From the NCBI RefSeq assembly GCF_030010415.1, contig NZ_JASCSA010000006.1: a stretch of DNA of 64,000 nucleotides. One strand, written 5' to 3'. The notes below the pieces were generated by a model, which saw only the letters and a program-made list of their open reading frames with translations, was not told the DNA's origin and did no database searches. This document shows, in pieces, positions 26,322-35,278 of the stretch. Position numbers and translations under genes: made by a program. Numbering within the stretch: the stretch's first letter is position 1; each line of letters begins with the position of its first letter. Origin of the DNA: Cobetia amphilecti (lineage in GTDB: Bacteria; Pseudomonadota; Gammaproteobacteria; Pseudomonadales; Halomonadaceae).

Positions 26322-26400
26322 GAACGTCCCCGCAACGGCATGAACGCTTCAGCCCTTAGGCGAGCCAGCAGATGCACGAGCCGTCGAGCCCCGGCCACCC

Positions 26401-27228
26401 TCAGACGTCCAGCGCCTGGCGCCAGCGACCATCCGCTTGGCCACAGGCGATGAAGAAGGGATTCACCAGCGTATCGCGGGCGTTGTAGTCCAGACGACGC
26501 GGCTGTGCGGGCAATGACTCGGCATCGAAGACCTGGCCGCCGGCCGCTTCCAGCACGGCCTGGGCCGCCGCGGTGTCCCACTCGCTGGTCGGCGCGTAGC
26601 GCGGATAGAGATCCGCATTGCCTTCCGCGATGCGACAGAACTTGAGCGAGCTGCCACAGCTGACGTTCTCCACCGGTGTCAGTCGCTCGATCAGCGCCGC
26701 CGTGCGCGCATCGAGATGCGACTTGCTGGCCACGACTCTCAATACCTCAGGCTCCGGGCTGACCGTGATCGCGACACGCCCGGTGGCGTCTTCCCGGAAG
26801 GCCCCCACACCGGCGAGCCCGCTCCAGGTCGTCTCCAGCACCGGCGCATCCACCACGCCCAGCACGCTGCGCGAACCCTGGATCAGTGCCACGTTGACGG
26901 TGTATTCACCGCTGCCGGTGACGAATTCACGCGTGCCATCCAGCGGGTCGACCAGCCAGAAGGTCTGCCAGTCACGCCGCGCCGCGATATCGGCCTTGTC
27001 GCTCTCCTCCGAGAGCACCGGAATCTGCGGCGTCAGGCGGGCCAGCCCCTCGACCAGCACATGATGCGCCGCCATATCCGCCGCCGTCACGGGGCTGTCA
27101 TCCGCCTTGGCACGCGTGCCGAGCTCTCCCCCACGGGCAACGGCGAGTATCGCCTGCCCCGCTTCACGGCAAAGCTGTTCAATGGCCGTCAGCAGTTCAA
27201 GATCGAGGGTGACATCAGACTGGGTCAT
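26401..27228 (-). CDS. cysQ: 3'(2'),5'-bisphosphate nucleotidase
   Basis: CysQ hydrolyses 3'-phosphoadenosine 5'-phosphate, a by-product of sulfate assimilation, to AMP. The 275-residue sequence has the inositol-monophosphatase-superfamily metal sites: SEES (about 75), WLVDPLDGTREF, and SEWDTAAAQAVLEAAGG near the C-terminus. ATG 27228 (MTQSDVTLDLELL) is preferred over a much earlier frame opening that would run through the hairpins upstream. It lies downstream of galE but is separated by a terminator and repeats. Confidence 0.93.
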   Translation of the reverse strand: MTQSDVTLDLELLTAIEQLCREAGQAILAVARGGELGTRAKADDSPVTAADMAAHHVLVEGLARLTPQIPVLSEESDKADIAARRDWQTFWLVDPLDGTREFVTGSGEYTVNVALIQGSRSVLGVVDAPVLETTWSGLAGVGAFREDATGRVAITVSPEPEVLRVVASKSHLDARTAALIERLTPVENVSCGSSLKFCRIAEGNADLYPRYAPTSEWDTAAAQAVLEAAGGQVFDAESLPAQPRRLDYNARDTLVNPFFIACGQADGRWRQALDV

Positions 27229-27292
27229 GGGGGTCTCGCAGAGAATTCGAAGGAGTCGACACGGGCCCTTCGGCCCGCCGTCATCATACGCA

Positions 27293-27325
27293 AAAGCGGC
27301 CGCGGATGCTGCCCGCGACCGCTTC
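27293..27325 (-). terminator. terminator after galE
   Basis: AAGCGGTCGCGG pairs with CCGCGGCCGCTT (one mismatch) and is followed by TTTTG on the minus strand. A second short hairpin with a GAAG loop (27262-27277) follows in the cysQ leader. Confidence 0.7.
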
Positions 27326-27347
27326 GAGAGGTCTTCACACAAGCGCC

Positions 27348-27422
27348 GTCAACTCAAGCTCGGTCAATTCAAGCTTGGTCAACTCAAGCTCGGTAAACTC
27401 AAGCTCGGTCAACTCAGGCGCA
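27348..27422 (-). repeat. five 15-bp tandem repeats between galE and cysQ
   Basis: Plus-strand units: GTCAACTCAAGCTCG, GTCAATTCAAGCTTG, GTCAACTCAAGCTCG, GTAAACTCAAGCTCG, GTCAACTCAGGCGCA. Copies 1 and 3 are identical, making this the cleanest array in the window and a candidate variable-number locus. Confidence 0.9.
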
Positions 27423-27443
27423 CTGACCCTGCAGCGTCAGTTT

Positions 27444-28463
27444 TCAGGCACTGCGATAGCCGTTGGGGTTGCGTGACTGCCAACGCCAGCTGTCGGCCAT
27501 CATGCGGTCGAGACCCAGCTCGGCCTTCCACTTGAGCTCGCTGAAGGCCTTGTCCGGCTCCGCCCAGCACTCGGCGATATCACCGGCGCGACGCGGTGCG
27601 ATGCGATACGGCACCGGACGACCGCTGGCCTTCTCGAACGCCTTGACCATGTCCAGCACGCTGTAGCCGGTCCCGGTGCCCAGGTTGTAGGTGTGAACGC
27701 CATCCCGCGCATCACCGGCCAGGTAGTCCAGCGCCTTGAGGTGGCCATCGGCCAGGTCGACGACGTGGATGTAATCGCGCACCCCGGTGCCATCCGGCGT
27801 CGGGTAGTCATCACCGAACACGGCCAGTTCCTCGAGGCGGCCCACGGCGACCTGGCTGATATACGGCACCAGGTTGTTGGGGATGCCATTGGGGTCTTCG
27901 CCGATGGTGCCGGACTCATGAGCGCCCACCGGATTGAAGTAGCGCAGCAGCGCGATGCGCCAGCTGTCATCCGCGACGGCCAGGTCACGCAGCACTTCCT
28001 CCACCATCAGCTTGGAGCGGCCGTAGGGGTTGGTCGCGGAGGTCGGGAAGTCTTCACGGATCGGCGTGGAGGCCGGATCGCCATACACGGTGGCGGAGGA
28101 AGAGAACACGATACGCTTGACGCCGGCACGCGCCATGGCATCACACAGCACCAGAGTGCCGTTGACGTTGTTGTCGTAGTAGGCCAGCGGCTTGGCGACG
28201 CTCTCGCCGACCGCCTTGAGCCCGGCAAAGTGGACCACGGCCTCGATATCGTGACGCTCGAACAGGCTGTCGAGCAGCGCACCGTTGCGGATATCCCCTT
28301 CGACGAACGGCACTTCGCGTCCGGCAAGCGTCGCCACACGCGCAAGAGAGGCTTCACTGGCATTGGACAGGTTGTCCAGCACCAGCACCTGATGGCCGGC
28401 CTCCATGAGCGCCAATACCGTATGAGAGCCGATGTAGCCTGCACCACCCGTGACCAGAATCAT
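27444..28463 (-). CDS. galE: UDP-glucose 4-epimerase
   Basis: GalE interconverts UDP-glucose and UDP-galactose through NAD. The extended SDR signature is present: VTGGAGYIGSHTVLALMEAG at the start, the catalytic SSSATVYG (Ser-Ala-Thr) and YGRSKLMVEE with the YxxxK pair. ATG 28463 gives 339 residues; one more upstream codon is a TTG. AAGGAAG lies upstream. It likely feeds surface polysaccharide synthesis with the nearby ugd and GT4 genes. Confidence 0.96.
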   Translation of the reverse strand: MILVTGGAGYIGSHTVLALMEAGHQVLVLDNLSNASEASLARVATLAGREVPFVEGDIRNGALLDSLFERHDIEAVVHFAGLKAVGESVAKPLAYYDNNVNGTLVLCDAMARAGVKRIVFSSSATVYGDPASTPIREDFPTSATNPYGRSKLMVEEVLRDLAVADDSWRIALLRYFNPVGAHESGTIGEDPNGIPNNLVPYISQVAVGRLEELAVFGDDYPTPDGTGVRDYIHVVDLADGHLKALDYLAGDARDGVHTYNLGTGTGYSVLDMVKAFEKASGRPVPYRIAPRRAGDIAECWAEPDKAFSELKWKAELGLDRMMADSWRWQSRNPNGYRSA

Positions 28464-28989
28464 CAATCATCTTCCTTGTGAAAGTAACGCGACAGTGGGC
28501 CACGCAGTTGTCCTGCGCTGGCCCTGTTCATGGCTGCTAACCCTACCTTCCAGCCCTTGCGCTCACAAGTCCACAGCCAACGACAGCGTCTGTCGCCAGA
28601 CAGCAACCTGACCCGTGCAAGATGGCGTCACGCAGGGCCTGGCCCGAGGTGTGAGCGCCTCGGATCAAGCGTCGCGCTTGCGCGGCGTCAAGGTTTCACT
28701 TGCCGGAGTTTCAAAACAGGTAATGAAGGCTATTGAGCCGCGCCGCAATGCTGAGACAATGGCCGCGCCTTGCCGCCTGAGCGCCCGGCTGATCGACTCG
28801 CGAGCGGCTTTCTGACAAGGCAGGCAACATGACACGTCGTGCACGTCACCCCGACCGAGGATACATGCGCGACATGTAATGAATAACACCAACACGACAA
28901 CTCGCCATCACCTACCATGACCCATACCAACAACACGATGACCACCATGATGAGGAAGCCAGTCGCCGACCGGCTTCTCTGGAGTCGAC
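28464..28989. other. 526-base divergent gap
   Basis: This region lies between galE (minus) and the SLC13 gene (plus) and should hold both promoters. Open frames of 60-76 codons exist on both strands but have poor starts and no recognisable product. Near its end lie several ATGA/CCATCA steps and GGAG before the SLC13 start. I could not identify specific operators. Confidence 0.4.
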
Positions 28990-30486
28990 ATGCCTGAGCA
29001 ATCTCCCGATCAAGTCGCTGATCAATCCACTACGCCGCCACAAGCGCCACTCGCGGCGCGCATCGGCCTGATACTCGGACCCCTCCTGTTGCTGCTGACC
29101 TGGCTGACACCGGCGCCGGGTGACATGCCGGACAGCGCCTGGCTCTGCGTCGGCCTGGCCCTGCTGATGGCCACCTGGTGGGCCACCGAGGCCCTGCCGA
29201 TTCCGGTGACCTCGCTGCTGCCCATCGTGCTGGTGCCGGCGCTTGGCATCGACGACATCAAGAGCACCACCGCCGCCTATGCCAACCCGACCATCTACCT
29301 GTTCCTCGGTGGCTTCCTGCTCGGGATCGCCATGCAGCGCTGGGACCTGCATCGCCGCGTGGCTCTGCATACGCTGAAGCTTGCCGGCCACTCGCCGCGC
29401 CGCCAGATCGCCGGCTTCATGATCGCCACCGGCTTCATCAGCATGTGGGTGTCCAACACCGCCACCAGCATCATGATGCTGCCCATCGGCATGTCAGTGA
29501 TCAGCCTGATGTCCAGTGGTCAGGACGAGCGCGACAGCAATGACCCGGAACTGAAGCGCTACGCCGCCGCCCTGCTGCTGGGCATCGCCTATTCCGCCAG
29601 CCTCGGCGGTATCGCGACCCTGATCGGCACGCCGCCCAATGCCCTGCTGGCAGGCTACCTGTCCAGTGATCAAGGCATCGAGATCGGCTTCGCCCAGTGG
29701 ATGGTCGTCGGCCTGCCGGTCGCCATCGCGATGTGCGCCATCACCTGGTGGTGGCTGACGCGCACGCCCTTCTCCTTCAAGTCCGAGACGGCAGACAGCG
29801 GCGAGATGATCAGCCGTGAGCTCAAGGCACTGGGCGCCATGAGCAGCGCCGAGAAACGTGTCGGCGTCGCCTTCCTGGTGGCTGCCCTGCTGTGGATGTT
29901 CCGTCCGCTGATCAACCAGATGGGCCTTGCCTGGCTGTCGGACACCGGCATCGCCATGGCCATCGGCGTGGGCCTGTTCGCCATTCCCTCCGGCACCTCA
30001 CGCGGCCGCCGCCTGCTGGTGTGGGAAGACGCGCGTGATCTGCCGTGGGGCGTGTTGCTGCTGTTCGGGGGTGGTCTGGCACTGGCGGGCGTGATCAAGA
30101 GCTCGGGTCTCGCCGAGTGGATCGCCGGCCAGCTGTCGATGTTCAGCGTGCTGCCGCTCATCGGCCTGGTCGCCATCGTGGTCGTGGTGATCATCTTCCT
30201 GACCGAGGTCACCTCCAATACCGCGACGGCAGCCGCCTTCCTGCCGCTGCTGGGGGCACTGGCGCTGTCACTGGACATCGATCCGCTGCTGATCACCGTG
30301 CCGGCGGCCATCGCGGCCAGCTGTGCCTTCATGATGCCGGTGGCGACGCCGCCCAACGCCATCGTGTTCGCCACCGGCCACCTCAAGATCCAGACCATGA
30401 TGCGCGCCGGCTTCTTCCTGAACCTGGCCGGTACCGTGGTCGTCACCCTGCTGGCCTATGGCCTGATCGTGGCACTGTGGGTGTAG
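28990..30486 (+). CDS. Na+-coupled anion symporter, DASS/SLC13 family
   Basis: This 498-residue protein has about twelve hydrophobic segments and the two pseudo-symmetric hairpin motifs of the family: WVSNTATSIMMLP in the first half and TEVTSNTATAAAFLP in the second, each followed by a helix break with a PPNA motif (IGTPPNALLAGY and VATPPNAIVFATG). Members import dicarboxylates, citrate or sulfate with Na+. The substrate is not resolved. GGAG precedes the ATG by about six bases. It converges with gltS on a shared hairpin. Confidence 0.92.
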   Translation: MPEQSPDQVADQSTTPPQAPLAARIGLILGPLLLLLTWLTPAPGDMPDSAWLCVGLALLMATWWATEALPIPVTSLLPIVLVPALGIDDIKSTTAAYANPTIYLFLGGFLLGIAMQRWDLHRRVALHTLKLAGHSPRRQIAGFMIATGFISMWVSNTATSIMMLPIGMSVISLMSSGQDERDSNDPELKRYAAALLLGIAYSASLGGIATLIGTPPNALLAGYLSSDQGIEIGFAQWMVVGLPVAIAMCAITWWWLTRTPFSFKSETADSGEMISRELKALGAMSSAEKRVGVAFLVAALLWMFRPLINQMGLAWLSDTGIAMAIGVGLFAIPSGTSRGRRLLVWEDARDLPWGVLLLFGGGLALAGVIKSSGLAEWIAGQLSMFSVLPLIGLVAIVVVVIIFLTEVTSNTATAAAFLPLLGALALSLDIDPLLITVPAAIAASCAFMMPVATPPNAIVFATGHLKIQTMMRAGFFLNLAGTVVVTLLAYGLIVALWV

Positions 30487-30513
30487 AGGCAAGTGCTGAC
30501 GCGGGGCCTGGAA

Positions 30514-30623
30514 GAGAGCGAAGGTGAAAGCGAAGGTGAGAACGAGGGCGAGAGCACAAGCGCCTGACGAGCTTCTCACCGCCCTTGAAGCCTGAGCCCT
30601 GGAAACCCGAGCCCTGGAAACCT
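30514..30623 (+). repeat. two short repeat arrays after the SLC13 gene
   Basis: The first (30514-30561) is four 12-bp units: GAGAGCGAAGGT, GAAAGCGAAGGT, GAGAACGAGGGC, GAGAGCACAAGC. The second (30594-30623) is two near-identical 15-bp units, GAGCCCTGGAAACCC and GAGCCCTGGAAACCT. They fill the 3' untranslated region before the terminator. Confidence 0.8.
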
Positions 30624-30643
30624 GCAAGCCTCAGCCCCCCCGA

Positions 30644-30684
30644 AACGACAACGCCGGACTCCAATGGAGTCCGGCGTTGTCGTT
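30644..30684. terminator. 19-bp perfect hairpin between SLC13 gene and gltS
   Basis: A 19-base stem (30644-30662 with 30666-30684) with a three-base loop lies in the convergent gap. T-runs are short, but stem length suggests a bidirectional terminator or mRNA 3'-end structure. Confidence 0.75.
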
Positions 30685-30733
30685 CATGCCAGGCAGATTC
30701 TGCGGCTTCTCATCATGACACCTGCGGTCATGT

Positions 30734-31924
30734 TCAGAAGAAGCCGAGGAAGCCCTTGATGATCAGCGAGTTGGCGATATCGATCAGGAAACCACCCACC
30801 ACCGGCACGATGATGAAGGCCAGACGCGACGGCCCGTGGTGCTGCGTGACCGCCTGCATGTTGGCGATCGCCGTCGGCGTGGCGCCCATGCCGAAACCAC
30901 AGTTACCCGCGACCAGGACTGCTGCGTCGTAGTTCTTGCCCATCAGGCGGAAGGTGACCTGGGTGGTGTAGAGGAACACCAGCGCGACCTGTGCCAGCAG
31001 GATGGCCAGAATCGGCAATGCCAGATTGGCCAGATCCCAGAGCTTGAGCGTCATCAGCGCCAGCGCCAGGAAGATGGACAGGCTGATGTTGCCCAGCACA
31101 TCCACGGCGTGGGTATTGAGGTGCTTGTCGCCGAAGGCGCGCACCACATTGCCGATGACGATACAGCTGAACAGCACCCACACGAAGGTCGGCAGCGAGA
31201 AGGCGGTGCCCGAGGTGAGTGACTGCAGCTGCTGGCCACAGACGACCCCGAGCAGCAGCATGAAGAGTGTCTTCAGGGCATTGGCCGTATTCAGCGGGTG
31301 CTGGACTTCCGTCTCGTCATATTCGGAATCGCTGACCTGGGCGTTGATGTCCTGCCCTTCGCGCTTCATGCGATTGATCAGGAAACGCGCCGTCGGCCCA
31401 CCGATCAGGGAACCGAACACCAGCCCGAAGGTGGCACAGGCCATCGCGACTTCCATCGCGCCATTGATGCCATATTCGTCGGCGAAGACGTTGGCCCATG
31501 CCGCGCCGGTACCGTGGCCACCGGACATGGTGATGGAACCGCCGAGCAGACCCAGTACCGGATCAAGACCGAACAGACTGGCAACACCGACACCCAGCAG
31601 GTTCTGCAGGATGAGCAGACCGATGACCAGCGCGAGGAACAGCACCAGCTTGCTGCCGCCGGCACGAATCATGCGAACGTCGGCCGACAGGCCAACGGAG
31701 CCGAAGAACAGCAACATGAAGGGAGTCTGGAGACCGCCGAAGAACTGGAACTCGTAACCCAGGCCACGCAGGCCGGTGACGATGATGGTAGCGATGAGGC
31801 CGCCGACCACAGGCTCGGGGATATTGAATTCGCGCAGCACGCGCACGCGCTCGACGATCAGATGGCCAACGACGAGGACAAGCGCCGCCAGCAACAGGGT
31901 GGTGATAGCATCAAGTTGAATCAT
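30734..31924 (-). CDS. gltS: sodium/glutamate symporter
   Basis: GltS imports glutamate with Na+. The 396-residue protein has two repeated halves with family blocks FNIPEPVVGGLIA (near residue 35), GGHGTGAAWANVFADEYG in the middle, and GFGMGATPTAIANMQAV near the C-terminus, which form the re-entrant loops. About ten hydrophobic segments are visible and the length is close to E. coli GltS (401). Glutamate uptake fits osmolyte needs of a salt-adapted organism. Confidence 0.95.
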   Translation of the reverse strand: MIQLDAITTLLLAALVLVVGHLIVERVRVLREFNIPEPVVGGLIATIIVTGLRGLGYEFQFFGGLQTPFMLLFFGSVGLSADVRMIRAGGSKLVLFLALVIGLLILQNLLGVGVASLFGLDPVLGLLGGSITMSGGHGTGAAWANVFADEYGINGAMEVAMACATFGLVFGSLIGGPTARFLINRMKREGQDINAQVSDSEYDETEVQHPLNTANALKTLFMLLLGVVCGQQLQSLTSGTAFSLPTFVWVLFSCIVIGNVVRAFGDKHLNTHAVDVLGNISLSIFLALALMTLKLWDLANLALPILAILLAQVALVFLYTTQVTFRLMGKNYDAAVLVAGNCGFGMGATPTAIANMQAVTQHHGPSRLAFIIVPVVGGFLIDIANSLIIKGFLGFF

Positions 31925-32154
31925 GCGATACCGATGAGTAGTTGTGGGTTGTTCTAGCGGACCTCCTGAACGAGAGGTGCACTGGCGATGCCCGATCAGA
32001 GCAGGGATGGGGACGCATCCATTATCTCTTCAATCAGGGGGTTTGCCTTTGCACCGCTTGGAATTGTTGTGTTCTCGAATCCGGTCTGCCACCAGATCGT
32101 TATCATTATGCGGGTGCAGCGATGATACGCAGGGTGGGCACCGGTGCAAGCCCG

Positions 32155-32178
32155 GATGTTGACTGAGTCGTCAACATC
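32155..32178. promoter_or_regulatory. palindrome upstream of gltS (possible operator)
   Basis: GATGTTGAC and GTCAACATC form a perfect 9-bp inverted repeat with a six-base centre, about 230 bases upstream of the gltS start. It could be a regulator site or a hairpin; no T-run follows. Confidence 0.35.
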
Positions 32179-32303
32179 AGACAAAAGTCTATAGCGGCCT
32201 GGCGAGCATGACACGTATTTTCCACGCAAGCCTGCCCGCGTCAGCCCAGCAACGGCGGGCGTGAGCGCCAGCCGGGCAACTTCTGCCCTGCCACAGAACG
32301 CAA

Positions 32304-32331
32304 AGACCCCCGCTCTGATGAGCGAGGGTCT
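32304..32331 (-). terminator. leuA terminator
   Basis: AGACCC-CGCT pairs with AGCG-GGGTCT with one mismatch and is followed on the minus strand by TTTG. It is about 50 bases after the leuA stop. Confidence 0.75.
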
Positions 32332-32381
32332 CGAGAGAGGCAAAAAAGCCCCTGATCAGTCACGCATGAGGCGTGTTGTCG

Positions 32382-34106
32382 TCAGACAGCGACCGGACCA
32401 GCTTCCTCGGCACGTTCCGCTTCGCTGCGTGCACTGCTTTCCAGGCCGCGATTGACCGCCGACAGCACGGCCTTGAGCGATGCGCTCACGGTATCGCCAT
32501 CCTCGGCCATGCCGCAGACACGCTTGCCATCCAGGTTGAGCATCACGAAGGCCACCGCGACGGCATCGCTGCCTTCGCCGAGGGCGTGCTCACCGTAGTC
32601 CACCACGCTGACGGTGGAACCGGTGTGACGCTGCCAGGCATCCATGAAGGCGGAGATGGCACCGTTGCCTTCGCCGGCCAGCGCGATCTGCTCGCCCTTG
32701 TCATCTACCAGCGTCGCGGTGAGCTGCTCGGCCCCTTCACGATCCAGACGATAGCCCTTGAGACTCAGCGGCGCCTCACGCTTGAAGCTGGCATCGAGAA
32801 TCGCGCGAATCTGGTCGCTGGACAGCTCACCACTGACCTGCTCGCTGGCCTTCTGCACGTGCGGCGCAAGCTCGAGGCTCATCCAGCGCGGCAGGCTGAT
32901 GCCATGATCGCGCTCGAGCAGGAAGGCCATGCCACCCTTGCCGGACTGACTGTTGACGCGGATCACCGCCTGGAAGTCGCGGCCCAGATCCTGCGGGTCG
33001 ATGGGCAGATAGGCGACCTGCCACGGCTCATCAGGCTGCTGCTTCTTGAGGCACTTGCGGATGGCGTCCTGGTGGCTGCCGGAGAAGGCGGTGTAGACCA
33101 GCTCGCCGACCCACGGGTGGCGCGGGTGAACCGGCAGATTGGTGCACTCGGTGTAGACCTGGATGATCTCGTCCGGGTTGGAGAGATCCAGCTCCGGATC
33201 GATGCCCTGGCTGTAGAGGTTCATCGCCAGGGTGATCAGGTCCATGTTGCCGGTGCGCTCACCGTTGCCCAGCAGGGTGCCTTCGATGCGGTCAGCCCCG
33301 GCCAGCAGGCCAAGTTCGGCGGCGGCAGCGGCGCCGCCGCGGTCGTTGTGGGTGTGCAGCGAGATGATCGCGCAGTCACGACGGCTCAGGTGCTTGATGA
33401 AGTACTCGACCTGGTCGGCGAAGTGATTGGCCGGGCCCACTTCCACCGTGGCCGGCAGGTTGAGGATGCAGCGTTTTTCCGGCGTCGGCTGCCAGACATC
33501 CATCACCGCTTCACATACCTCGACGGCGTAATCCATCTCGGTGGAGGTGAAGCTCTCCGGCGAGTACTGGAACACCCAGTTGGTGTCCGGGTAGCGCTCG
33601 GCGTAGTCCTTGACCAGCTGTGCACCCTCGACGGCGATGGCCTTGATGCCGTCACGGTCCATCTCGAACACCCGCTCACGCTGCACGGTGGAGGTGGAGT
33701 TGTAGACGTGAACGACGGCATCACGCGCGCCGACCAGTGATTCGAAGGTACGCGCGATCAGATGCTCACGCGCCTGCACCAGCACCTGGATGCTGACGCC
33801 TTCCGGGACCTGATCTTCCTCGATCAACCAGCGCACGAAGTCGAAATCGAGCTGACTGGCGGAGGGGAAACCGACTTCGATCTCCTTGAGACCGATCTTG
33901 ACCAGCAGCTTCCACATCAGCTTCTTCTGCTCGACCGTCATCGGCTCAAGCAGCGCCTGATTGCCATCACGCAGGTCGACACTCGCCCATAGCGGCGCCT
34001 GGGTCACGGTACGCGACGGCCACTGGCGGTCGGTCAGTGCGACAGGGGTCACGGGGCGATATTTGGTGTGGTCGAAGGCAGCACTTGGCGTGGATGCAGC
34101 AGTCAT
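32382..34106 (-). CDS. leuA: 2-isopropylmalate synthase
   Basis: LeuA condenses acetyl-CoA and 2-oxoisovalerate in the first committed step of leucine synthesis. The TIM-barrel shows the family block SVDLRDGNQALLEPM (about residue 45), the metal ligand motif SLHTHNDRGGAAAAAE, and the C-terminal regulatory LeuA domain that binds leucine. At 574 residues it is the long form seen in pseudomonads and actinobacteria. ATG 34106 (MTAASTPSAAFDHTKY) follows AAGGA; an earlier start at 34184 has no such support. Confidence 0.97.
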   Translation of the reverse strand: MTAASTPSAAFDHTKYRPVTPVALTDRQWPSRTVTQAPLWASVDLRDGNQALLEPMTVEQKKLMWKLLVKIGLKEIEVGFPSASQLDFDFVRWLIEEDQVPEGVSIQVLVQAREHLIARTFESLVGARDAVVHVYNSTSTVQRERVFEMDRDGIKAIAVEGAQLVKDYAERYPDTNWVFQYSPESFTSTEMDYAVEVCEAVMDVWQPTPEKRCILNLPATVEVGPANHFADQVEYFIKHLSRRDCAIISLHTHNDRGGAAAAAELGLLAGADRIEGTLLGNGERTGNMDLITLAMNLYSQGIDPELDLSNPDEIIQVYTECTNLPVHPRHPWVGELVYTAFSGSHQDAIRKCLKKQQPDEPWQVAYLPIDPQDLGRDFQAVIRVNSQSGKGGMAFLLERDHGISLPRWMSLELAPHVQKASEQVSGELSSDQIRAILDASFKREAPLSLKGYRLDREGAEQLTATLVDDKGEQIALAGEGNGAISAFMDAWQRHTGSTVSVVDYGEHALGEGSDAVAVAFVMLNLDGKRVCGMAEDGDTVSASLKAVLSAVNRGLESSARSEAERAEEAGPVAV

Positions 34107-34663
34107 GGTCGTGTCCTTGGCGGTCTGGGTGCGAAAAACCGACAATCGAGGCCCGATACGGGAGATCGATGGCACCTTTCGCACTCAACAGTGTCCCAAT
34201 CGGGGCGCCTGAGTAAATGTGAGATGACGAAGGCGTGAAGGCCTTGCATCCGAAAGCTTGCCGTCAGCAGGGCAAGCAAGCAAGTCGGGGGCAGCGTAAC
34301 GTCACTGCCCGCCGCAAGCTCCGGGACCGGATCACGGTCTCCAGCGCGGAGAGAAGGACGGTGGGATCACCACCAGAGCCCTTTCGGCAGCCTCGCTTCG
34401 ATCAGAAGCCGACTGCGTTCCGCGTTCACCGGTTGCAAGAGGCGTGTCGCCAGCGCCGGTGGCTCATCCTGCTCAGGTCTGTCGTTCGCGTCGTGCGTCG
34501 TGTCATGCGACAGCCACGACCCGAGCGGGCGTCTTCATCGCTGAGCAGTGATTACAGTATATGCCGCATATCAGGGCGGACGATTGCGAAAACCACATGA
34601 CATCGCCATCTTAAAAGCAGACTATTTCACCATTCACATCTTCACCGCTAATGGATTGCGAAA
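34107..34663. other. 557-base divergent gap between leuA and the Lrp-family gene
   Basis: It holds the leuA leader (minus) and the regulator promoter (plus). Visible elements are a hairpin (GGGCAG...CTGCCC) near 34289-34311, an AT-richer part from 34545 to 34660, and an 11-base direct repeat GATTGCGAAAA at 34582-34592 and 34654-34664. I found no run of Leu codons that would make a leucine attenuator. Confidence 0.45.
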
Positions 34664-35152
34664 ATGAGCCAGAATATTCCTCTCCCGACACTGGACCGCT
34701 TCGACCGTCGCATTCTTGACGAGCTTCAGCACTCGGGTCGCATCAGCAATCAGGAACTCGCGGAGCGCATCGGCCTGTCCCCGTCGCCTTGCCTGCGCCG
34801 AGTCCGTGCGCTGGAAGAAAGCGGCATGATCACCGGCTACCGCGCCCAGATAGATGCCCGCAAGCTGGGACTCAGCCTGATGGCGTTGCTGCATATCTCG
34901 ATGGACCGCCACACCCCGGAGCGCTTCACCAACTTCGAGGACACCATCGCCGCGCTGCCCCAGGTGATGGAATGCCTGCTGATCACCGGCCAGGAAGCCG
35001 ACTACCAGCTCAAGGTGGTGGTCAAGGACATGGATGACTATCACGACCTGCTGCTCAAGCAGATCACGCGGATCGAGGGGGTGACCGGCGTGCATTCAAG
35101 CTTCGTGCTGCGTCAGGTGATCGATCACCAGCGCGTCCCGACGACCTCCTGA
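34664..35152 (+). CDS. Lrp/AsnC-family transcriptional regulator
   Basis: The 162-residue protein has an N-terminal winged helix (DRRILDELQHSGRISNQEL, then the recognition region GLSPSPCLRRV) and a C-terminal RAM/AsnC ligand-binding domain from about 75 to 155. It is convergent with hpd and divergent from leuA, so either leucine or aromatic amino-acid metabolism is a candidate target; neither is shown by sequence. The second copy of the GATTGCGAAAA repeat overlaps its start codon. Confidence 0.92.
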   Translation: MSQNIPLPTLDRFDRRILDELQHSGRISNQELAERIGLSPSPCLRRVRALEESGMITGYRAQIDARKLGLSLMALLHISMDRHTPERFTNFEDTIAALPQVMECLLITGQEADYQLKVVVKDMDDYHDLLLKQITRIEGVTGVHSSFVLRQVIDHQRVPTTS

Positions 35153-35185
35153 GCCTGACTGCCTGAATCAAGACTTCAGCAACAC

Positions 35186-35219
35186 GAAAGCCCCGTCGGC
35201 TATCACCGGCGGGGCTTTC
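35186..35219. terminator. bidirectional terminator between the Lrp-family gene and hpd
   Basis: GAAAGCCCCG with CGGGGCTTTC, plus an inner CCGG-type helix, forms a strong stem in the convergent gap. Confidence 0.85.
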
Positions 35220-35278
35220 ATGTTGATGAGGATGCCATCGTGATCACGCGGTGATCAGGGCGTGCCGGAATGGGTGGA

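Larger units (their letters stand above)
31925..32381. other. 457-base gap upstream of gltS, downstream of leuA
   Basis: The gap holds the gltS promoter region on the minus strand, a palindrome (32155-32178), and the leuA terminator. Frames of about 70 codons on the plus strand (from about 31942) look like chance. Confidence 0.45.

Noticed and set aside
27348..27422. 15-bp array considered as phage attachment site or iteron origin
   Set aside because: No integrase, replication protein or phage genes are nearby and the units do not resemble known iterons.
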